NCBI GenBank assembly: GCA_021846275.1
Contig: JAJZBZ010000008.1
Span: forward strand, 50,092-114,091
Direction of reading: 5' to 3'
Source of the DNA: Acidobacteriota bacterium
Lineage (GTDB): Bacteria > Acidobacteriota > Terriglobia > Terriglobales > Acidobacteriaceae
Length of the DNA stretch: 64,000 nucleotides
Made by a program: the position numbers and the translations under genes. Numbering within the stretch: the stretch's first letter is position 1; the number at the start of each line of letters is the position of its first letter. Shown here one piece after another: positions 58,437-64,000 of this stretch. The notes under the pieces are model-generated. The model saw nothing but the letters and a program-made list of their open reading frames with translations, had not been told where the DNA came from and searched no databases.

Positions 58437-58823
58437 TCAGAGCAGCTTGCCCGAAGCCAGATCCCCGATCAGTCCGCGATCCGCCGCCAGAAAGTCATAC
58501 TCCGGCAGTTCTTCCAGCGCCACCCACCGCACATCGTGGAAGATATGCTCGCCAATCTCGCCCGTGAACCGATGCACCGCGAAGAACTGCAAATCCACCG
58601 CGCCGCCGTGCCGATAGTTGTGCCGTATATGCGTCACCAGCGGACCAACCTCCGCCTCAATCCGCAGCTCTTCCATCAGCTCGCGCCGCAGAGCCTCCTG
58701 CGCCGTCTCGCCCGGCTCAATCTTCCCGCCCGGAAACTCCCACTGCAACGCCATCGGCTGGTCCGGCCTGCGCTGGCAGATCAGCACAGTATTCCCGCGC
58801 AGCAGCAGTCCCACCGCCACCAT
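58437..58823 (-). CDS. Nudix hydrolase, MutT-like
   Basis: About 128 residues from ATG 58823: MVAVGLLLRGNTVLICQRRP with the Nudix box GGKIEPGETAQEALRRELMEEL and a following EA, as in MutT-type 8-oxo-dGTP pyrophosphatases. The reading frame extends to a TTG at 58982 that would overlap the HAD gene by 17 nt, but this extension has no Nudix similarity, so it is not included. The C-terminus is intact. Confidence 0.85.
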   Translation of the reverse strand: MVAVGLLLRGNTVLICQRRPDQPMALQWEFPGGKIEPGETAQEALRRELMEELRIEAEVGPLVTHIRHNYRHGGAVDLQFFAVHRFTGEIGEHIFHDVRWVALEELPEYDFLAADRGLIGDLASGKLL

Positions 58824-58965
58824 CCGCACCGTTCCAATCCTGCCGGTCCTGTTTTCCCCGCCTGCGTCGTTCGCCCCGTTCTCGATCACACACCCAGTGT
58901 AGCGTTTCCGTCCCAACGCGAAACCGGCGATTTCGATTTCATCCAAACCGCCGCCACTCGCCGCG

Positions 58966-59712
58966 TCACCCTCGCCCAACAATCTCCTCGCTCGCCTCCG
59001 CGCCCGCTGGCGTCAGCACGCGCCATCCGCGCTCCGCCGCCGCCCGCCGCAGCCCCGGCGAAGCATTCACCGGCACCGCCAGCCGCGCCATCTCCATCAT
59101 CGCCAGGTCGTGCAGCGAATTGCCAAAGACCACATCCGGCTCCACCACGCCCACGCGCCGCAGCGCCCGCGCCTTGCCCTCGTCCGTCGGCACATCGATC
59201 AGCTCCGACGTCAGCAGTCCATCCCTCACCGTCACCGCCGCCGCCAGCACCCGCTCCGCCGCAATCCCGAACGCTGCCACACCCGCCTCCACCACCCAGC
59301 GATTCGTCGAACTCACCGCCCACACCGCCGACCCGCGCCCATGCAGCCCGGCCACAACGCGCTCCATCTCCGCAAAATGCCGCCCGCTCACGCTCCGCCG
59401 CACAAACTCCGCCGCAGCCTTTTCCACCTCCGCCTCGCGCAGCCCGGCATACACCTGCGCCATCTCTCCGCAAATCTCTTCCTCGCTCACCGCGCCCGCT
59501 TCATACGCCCGGTGCCGCGCGTCCATCCAGTCGCTCGCCTCGCGCGACAGCAAACCCTGCTCCATCGACCACACCATGAACCCATATCCCGAATCCCCGC
59601 TCCACAGCGTTCCGTCGCAGTCCACCACCGCCGTCCCCACCGCCTCGCGCTCCAGCCGTTCTTCCAGCTCCCGCGCCGTCCACGCCGCCACTGCCACATC
59701 CATAGCGTTCAC
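58966..59712 (-). CDS. HAD-superfamily phosphatase (SerB-like)
   Basis: 248 residues from GTG 59712, preceded by AGGAGG (59719-59724) at 6 nt; an upstream ATG (59730) and ATG 59703 are alternatives. Motif I VVDCDGTLW (nucleophile Asp and acid Asp), motif II VSSTNRW, and motif III VFGNSLHDLAMM. This matches IB-type HAD phosphatases such as phosphoserine phosphatase; the substrate is not certain. Confidence 0.88.
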   Translation of the reverse strand: MNAMDVAVAAWTARELEERLEREAVGTAVVDCDGTLWSGDSGYGFMVWSMEQGLLSREASDWMDARHRAYEAGAVSEEEICGEMAQVYAGLREAEVEKAAAEFVRRSVSGRHFAEMERVVAGLHGRGSAVWAVSSTNRWVVEAGVAAFGIAAERVLAAAVTVRDGLLTSELIDVPTDEGKARALRRVGVVEPDVVFGNSLHDLAMMEMARLAVPVNASPGLRRAAAERGWRVLTPAGAEASEEIVGRG

Positions 59713-59938
59713 CCAGTTCCTCCTGTCCATCCGCTCTGCTTTGTCCGTATTCTAGGCCCTCCCCTTGCCGCTTCTGTGAAATTCCCGCACATTTCAACCG
59801 CGTTTTGCATCGGATCGAAAACGTTCCTCATTCGCCATTTCCTCATCCGACACGTACTCACTTTGATTCCGTGCCGATTCTGGTTCGATTGCCGCACTCC
59901 TCGTCCGCCGCGCGCCGCAGCCGGGGAATAATAAACCC

Positions 59939-60967
59939 GTGACCGCCACCCCCAACGCCGATCTCATGCGCGATTACCGCCTCTTTCTGCAGGTCGAAAA
60001 AGGTCTGCGCCCACTCAGTTGCGAGGCCTACGCCTCCGACCTGCGCACCTTCGCCGAATTCATCGAGTCCCGCCACGCCATCCTCCTCACCGTCACTCAG
60101 CAGGACATCTCCAGCTTCCTTGAGCACCTGCGCACCCACGGCATCGACTCCCGCTCCGCCGCGCGCAAGCTCAGTTGCCTGCGCGGCTTTTACAAGTGGC
60201 TCCTGCTCGACAAGCGCATCCACCACGACCCCACCGTCAACATCGAATCCCCCAAAGCCTGGAAGGTTCTGCCCAAGTCCCTCGCCGAATCCGAAATCAC
60301 CGCCGCGCTCGATCGCGCCGCCGCACGCGCCAACACTGATGAATCCCGCGCCCAGGCCCTGCGCGACCGCGCCATCCTCGAACTCCTCTACGCCGGCGGC
60401 CTGCGCGTCTCCGAACTCACCGCGCTCACCCTCAGCGACCTCGCCGCCGACTCCGGCCAGATCCACGTCCGCGGCAAAGGCGACAAAGAGCGCCTCGTTC
60501 CGCTTGGCGCCGCCGCGCTCCAGGCGCTCGCCGATTACCTCCGCGACTCGCGCCCGCTGCTTCTTGCCTTCGCCCACGTCCATCGCCAGCCCGCCTGGCT
60601 CTTTCTCTCCACGCGCGGCCTCGCCATGACGCGCCAATCCGTCTGGCGTCTCGTGCGCCTCGCCACATCCTCCACTCCCCACTCCCTGCGCCACAGTTGC
60701 GCCACCCACATGGTCGAGCACGGTGCCGATCTCCGCAGCGTGCAAACGCTTCTCGGCCACGCCGACATCTCCACCACACAGGTCTACACCCACCTCGCGC
60801 TCAGCCACCTCAAACAAGTCCACCGCACCCACCACCCGCGCGCCCGCCGCGTCTCCGCCGAAGAGCCGGCGCAGACCGCCATCCCCGCGCCAGCCGCAGT
60901 CCTGCCCGCCGCACCAGCCGCCACCCGCTCGCTCTTTCTTGTCCACTCGGCAGAGAAGTCCTCATGA
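59939..60967 (+). CDS. xerD: Tyrosine recombinase XerD-like
   Basis: 342 residues. N-terminal SAM-like core-binding domain ([36 protein letters not shown]) then a catalytic domain with Arg156 (GGLRVSEL), Lys180 (VRGKGDKER), His248/Arg251 ([10 protein letters not shown]), His274 (LLGHADIS) and Tyr283 (TQVYTHL). All catalytic residues are present. A Pro/Ala-rich tail (about 305-342) follows. GTG start at 59939. It overlaps the xerC start. Confidence 0.92.
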   Translation: MTATPNADLMRDYRLFLQVEKGLRPLSCEAYASDLRTFAEFIESRHAILLTVTQQDISSFLEHLRTHGIDSRSAARKLSCLRGFYKWLLLDKRIHHDPTVNIESPKAWKVLPKSLAESEITAALDRAAARANTDESRAQALRDRAILELLYAGGLRVSELTALTLSDLAADSGQIHVRGKGDKERLVPLGAAALQALADYLRDSRPLLLAFAHVHRQPAWLFLSTRGLAMTRQSVWRLVRLATSSTPHSLRHSCATHMVEHGADLRSVQTLLGHADISTTQVYTHLALSHLKQVHRTHHPRARRVSAEEPAQTAIPAPAAVLPAAPAATRSLFLVHSAEKSS

Positions 60968-62046
60968 TCCTCCCACTCCAGACCGAGCCACAAACCCAGC
61001 CGCAAACACCGCCGCAGACCGCGCCCGATGCCGCGTCGCCGCAGACCACCCCCACCGGCCCGCTCGGCGTGCTTGTTGCGCAATATCTCCACGTCCTGCG
61101 CAACGAGCGCGGAGCCTCCGCTCACACCCTCCGCGCCTACCAGCGCGAGCTTCACTCCTTCGCCGCCGCCATCCGCCGCCAGCTTGGAGCTGACGCCACT
61201 CCCGCCGCAATCGAACACACCGCCATCCGCGCCTACCTCGGCGAACTCTACCAGCGTGGCCTGTCCCGCGCCTCTGCCGCGCGCTCTCTCGCCGCCATCC
61301 GCAGTTGGTTCCGCTGGCTCGCCCGCGCCGGCCATCTCCAGCAGAACGTCGCCGCGCTCGTCTCCACGCCGCGCCTCCCGCGCCATCTCCCGCGCGTACC
61401 CTCCATCGAACAGCTCAACCGCGTCGTCGATTCCATCCCCGGCTCCGACGCCAGTTGGCCCGCCCGCGACGCCGTCCTTTTTGAACTCCTCTACGGCTGC
61501 GGCATGCGCAACTCCGAACTCACCGGCCTCAATCTCTCCGACATTCACTGGGCGAGCGATGTCATTCTCGTTCGCGGCAAAGGCCAGAAGCAGCGTTACG
61601 TCCCGCTCGGCGACGCAGCCGCACAGGCTCTGCGCGTTTACCTGGCCGAGCGCGAAGCCCGCCTGCAGGCGAAGCACCAAACCCCAGCCCAGCAAAAATC
61701 CCAGACCCGGCACAAATCCTCGGCCCAGCAAACATCCGCAGCCCAACACAAACTCACCGACGCGCTCCTGCTCAATCTCCACCTGCGCGGCTCCGGACGC
61801 CTGTCCACGCGCAGCGTCGCCCGCATCGTCAAGCGCATCGCCATCGAGCGCGGCCTGCCCTCCGACATACACCCCCACACCCTGCGCCACGCCTTCGGCA
61901 CCCACCTGCTCGCCGAAGGAGCCGACCTGCGCGCCATCCAGGAACTGCTCGGCCACGAGCGCCTCTCCACCACCCAGCGCTACACCCAGCTCACCACCGC
62001 CCAGCTCACCGTCGTCTACGACCGCACCCACCCCCGCGCCCGCTGA
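60964..62046 (+). CDS. xerC: Tyrosine recombinase XerC-like with Gln-rich insert
   Basis: 360 residues. Leader with repeating Q-T-x-P units (about 6-20), then a core-binding domain ([22 protein letters not shown]) and catalytic residues Arg182 (CGMRNSEL), Lys206 (VRGKGQKQR), His305/Arg308 ([10 protein letters not shown]), His331 (LLGHERLS) and Tyr340 (TQRYTQL). Residues 237-263 are an inserted Gln/Lys/Ser/His stretch between Lys and His-x-x-Arg. ATG 60964 overlaps the xerD stop by 4 nt, so both are in one operon. Confidence 0.92.
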   Translation: MILPLQTEPQTQPQTPPQTAPDAASPQTTPTGPLGVLVAQYLHVLRNERGASAHTLRAYQRELHSFAAAIRRQLGADATPAAIEHTAIRAYLGELYQRGLSRASAARSLAAIRSWFRWLARAGHLQQNVAALVSTPRLPRHLPRVPSIEQLNRVVDSIPGSDASWPARDAVLFELLYGCGMRNSELTGLNLSDIHWASDVILVRGKGQKQRYVPLGDAAAQALRVYLAEREARLQAKHQTPAQQKSQTRHKSSAQQTSAAQHKLTDALLLNLHLRGSGRLSTRSVARIVKRIAIERGLPSDIHPHTLRHAFGTHLLAEGADLRAIQELLGHERLSTTQRYTQLTTAQLTVVYDRTHPRAR

Positions 62047-62189
62047 CGAGGAGATATTTCCAGCTACCGAGCGACGCAGGCTTTGATCGCGATCATGGAT
62101 GGGAATGCTTAGCGCCCAGGCGATTGGGTAACGATTGCCACGTTCTCGCGCAGCTTTGTAAAAGAGACTTCATACCCCAGGCCGCGCAA

Positions 62190-62665
62190 AAATTGGTGAT
62201 TGCTCCGGCACGGGATTTTTTAGAAAGCGCGCTCACGAAGCCGGGTCTTTTGAGCGCAAAAAGATGATCGACCCCGGCGACAGGTTGTCCCTTCAGAAGC
62301 AGGCGCGCCTGCTCAGGATCAGCCGCGGCAGCGTGTATTACAAGCCGCAGCCGTACAGCGGGGCGGAGTGGAAGCGCCAGATCGATGAGCTGTACCTGGA
62401 GTATCCGTTCGCCGCCAGCCGACTGCTGCGCGGCCTTCACGGATCGGCTCAGGCTGTCGGGCATCAGGAGCAGCATGGATGGCAAGGGCCGCTGGCGCGA
62501 CAACGTCTTCGTCAAACGTTTCTGGCGCTCGATCAAATACGAAGAGATCGACTTGCACGCCTGCAAGTCAGTCTCCTCTGCCCGTGGCGGAATCGGTCGC
62601 CGCATCGGATTCTTCAATCAGCGCGCCCGCACTGCATGCGGAAAATGGGGGCAGGCCACCTGTTA
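62190..62665 (+). mobile_element. IS3-family transposase remnant (deleted and frameshifted)
   Basis: The end of an OrfA-like frame (DFLESALTKPGLLSAKR, stop 62265-62267) overlaps an OrfB-like ATG at 62264 (MIDPGDRLSLQKQARLLRIS-RGSVYY...). OrfB continues to about 62430 (YPFAASRLLRGL) and then jumps, out of frame (+1), to the C-terminal part SMDGKGRWRDNVFVKRFWRS at about 62468. The middle ~200 residues with the two Asp of the DDE triad are missing and the C-terminal catalytic Glu appears as Lys (NVFVKRFW). It is non-functional. Edges are approximate; no terminal repeats were identified. Confidence 0.8.
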
Positions 62666-62690
62666 AACTGTTTGAGTAATACCGTCTTCC

Positions 62691-62780
62691 GGAGAGATGG
62701 CCGAGTGGCTGAAGGCGCACGCTTGGAAAGCGTGTTTAGGGGAAACTCTAACGTGGGTTCGAATCCCACTCTCTCCGCCA
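62691..62780 (+). tRNA. tRNA-Ser (anticodon GGA)
   Basis: Acceptor stem GGAGAGA/TCTCTCC, anticodon stem CACGC/GCGTG around TTGGAAA (anticodon GGA), a class II variable arm (TTAGGGGAAACTCTAAC), T arm GTGGG-TTCGAAT-CCCAC, discriminator G and encoded CCA. 90 nt with CCA. Confidence 0.96.
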
Positions 62781-63509
62781 GCACACTCCCGCAAGTGCAT
62801 CTCCCGCCTACATTATTGCCATAAAGCTATATCTTTCATATTCTTGCAGGATTTCCATATTTTCTATATTTTCCATACATCCTATCCCGTATCGTATTTT
62901 TCTGCCAATTTGTATGACCATGAGCAAAATGTATGACCACAGTTCAGGTCTCTGACTTCGGCGTTCCTCCCGGTTTGACAGGTTCAGCTCGCACAGTCGG
63001 AGCAATCTTCCGCCGTCGTTGCCGCTTCTGATCCGCAATCTGTCGCTTTTGGCCAGTCGCGATCCTGATCGCCCACACGCGTTGTGGGGATAAGCTGTTG
63101 CGCCTGCCGCATACGGTGTCCGATCTGGGGATAGATAGTCCGGATGGACATTCTGAGCCTGACGCATTTGCGCCCAGTTCGCCCGATCATCGTATCGGAG
63201 GTTGAGGCGTATCGACGATGGATCAGAACACGGCTCGCCAATTTGACAGCCTCGTGACCAAAAAGTTCTCCGAGGATAAAGCCAGCGGCGATAGATGTTG
63301 AAATGAGCCGGAGCAGAGGAGCCTGCCGAAGCGATTCGGCAGGAGCGATCTGTTGTTCCCGATTCTTCCCGTGATCCTTCCACAACTGAAAATGCGGAGC
63401 CGGACTTCAGGTCCGAGACGATCCGTTGCGTCGAGATGCCTTTGTCCGGTCCTGTCCGAACTCTGGCGTAATGGCCACACCTGCAAGCACCCCCACGAAA
63501 GGAGAAGAA
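62781..63509. other. AT-rich intergenic region downstream of tRNA-Ser
   Basis: 729 bp without a convincing gene. The first ~160 bp (about 62810-62940) are much richer in A/T than the rest of the window. It contains two TGTATGACCA direct repeats (62911-62920 and 62930-62939) and a perfect hairpin at 63321-63342. Short frames here, mostly minus strand, resemble nothing and lack RBS support. Confidence 0.5.
63321..63342. ncRNA. Perfect GNRA-capped hairpin (possible leader or RNA element)
   Basis: CCTGCCGAA pairs with TTCGGCAGG, 9 bp with a GCGA loop, about 170 bp before the acidic ORF. No T run follows. A short CGGAC/GTCCG stem (63401-63415) lies further on. Possible RNA structure; transcription unknown. 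Confidence 0.35.
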
Positions 63510-63686
63510 ATGTATCCATACAGCGACGAAGAAGACGATGACGACATCGAGTTCGAAGAAATCATCGAACTCGATGACGACGAGAACGAATCAGAAACCT
63601 TCAACGAAGACGAGGCTGCGATGGCGGATTTGAAGATCGACTGGTATCCAGCCGATTCCAGCGGTTGTCGCCGCTCCTCCCGATAG
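63510..63686 (+). CDS. Very acidic 58-residue protein
   Basis: ATG 63510 has a good RBS (AAAGGAGAAG at 63498-63507). 23 of the first 49 residues are Asp or Glu, in runs such as SDEEDDDD and ELDDDENESE; the C-terminus has DWYPADSSGC followed by basic RRSSR. No family is recognised. The next gene (63729) follows after 42 bp with its own RBS, so an operon is plausible. It could be an anti-DNA-type acidic mimic, a small peptide precursor or just a short orphan gene; no evidence favours one. Confidence 0.6.
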   Translation: MYPYSDEEDDDDIEFEEIIELDDDENESETFNEDEAAMADLKIDWYPADSSGCRRSSR

Positions 63687-63728
63687 CCCACATCCTGCTA
63701 GACACCCCATACAAATCAGGAGCCATCC

Positions 63729-64000
63729 ATGATCTACGCCCTATCTCTCTACGAGGTGGGGGTCGAGCAGACCCCTGCCTTTCGCTCGCTCTTCCTGGTC
63801 GGCGGCCTGTGGCAGAGCTTTGCCAGCCGCCTTCCCGGCCACATCCACACAACCGTGATGCGCGATGTCCGCAGTCCGCACATCTTCCTCATCCTCGAAT
63901 TCTGGACCTCCGAGTCTCACTACATTGCGTCACGCGAAGCTGCTGAGGTGCGTGCTTTTGAAGTCTCGATCGAGGCACTGACGAAGTCCAGTCGGAACCT
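63729..64000 (+). CDS. Probable ABM-fold protein (partial, runs off window)
   Basis: About 90 codons are visible from ATG 63729, preceded by CAGGAG (63717-63722). The sequence MIYALSLYEVGVEQTPAFRS then IFLILEFWTSESHYIASREA resembles the antibiotic biosynthesis monooxygenase (ABM) dimeric alpha-beta fold, where the second motif is typical. The function is unknown and the C-terminus lies outside the window. It follows the acidic ORF by 42 bp. Confidence 0.6.
   Translation, partial: MIYALSLYEVGVEQTPAFRSLFLVGGLWQSFASRLPGHIHTTVMRDVRSPHIFLILEFWTSESHYIASREAAEVRAFEVSIEALTKSSRN

Noticed and set aside
62808..63385. Minus-strand frames of 133 and 191 codons after tRNA-Ser
   Set aside because: No recognisable domain, no RBS and AT-rich composition; may be decay products.

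Overview
The window is GC-rich, densely packed chromosomal DNA from what is most likely an Acidobacteriota (Terriglobia/Acidobacteriaceae) genome. This is inferred from the acidobacterial-type VWFA protein, the separate alpha/beta glycyl-tRNA synthetase, the fused LptC/LptA-like gene, paired ECF sigma/anti-sigma genes and a TolB/TPR-type Ser/Thr kinase. No taxonomic search could be run. Most of the window is core genome. Only the last ~2 kb (IS remnant, tRNA-Ser, AT-rich segment, tiny acidic ORF) looks accessory.

Layout. 1-5 kb: feoAB (iron uptake; feoB runs off the left edge) diverges from proline dehydrogenase; then a convergent cassette of ECF sigma factor, zinc-finger anti-sigma and DUF3106-like secreted protein. 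5-12 kb: tRNA-Val(CAC), katG, then a plus-strand run: MocA-like nucleotidyltransferase, a MoaD-MoaE fusion, a VWFA protein, an Hfq-like LSm protein, an inositol-monophosphatase-family enzyme and a 7Fe ferredoxin closed by a strong terminator. 12-22 kb: recO, glyQ, glyS, a hypothetical, an 829-aa LptC/LptA-like fusion, lptB and rpoN. 22-34 kb: a retropepsin-like protein, a soluble Ser/Thr kinase with TPRs, a DUF92 protein, a beta-propeller lipoprotein, a second ECF sigma/RskA pair, tlyA, nadK and a serine carboxypeptidase.

34-46 kb: a coupled NtrC-type regulator, histidine kinase and lipoprotein on the minus strand (rpoN is also in this window), then rhodanese, M20 peptidase, mobA, an Mla-like ABC ATPase, a polyprenyl glycosylphosphotransferase, NAD synthetase and a DsbA-like thioredoxin-fold protein. 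46-57 kb, all minus strand: smc, purC, a CvpA-family protein with an extraordinary histidine-rich loop, a Fis-type HTH protein, a lone secretin, a methyltransferase, and upstream of smc a membrane protein. 57-62 kb: an NRAMP-related transporter lacking canonical metal-site residues, Nudix and HAD hydrolases, and tandem overlapping xerD-xerC genes. 62-64 kb: IS3-family remnant, tRNA-Ser(GGA), AT-rich DNA, a 58-aa very acidic ORF and the start of a probable ABM-fold protein.

The most interesting items are the His-rich CvpA protein, the insertion in the SMC ATPase head, the divergent NRAMP transporter, the tandem Xer pair, the lone secretin next to a Fis-type regulator, two CRP-type palindromes, and the acidic micro-ORF beside the tRNA-Ser. 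No CRISPR array, complete mobile element or recognisable defence island is present.
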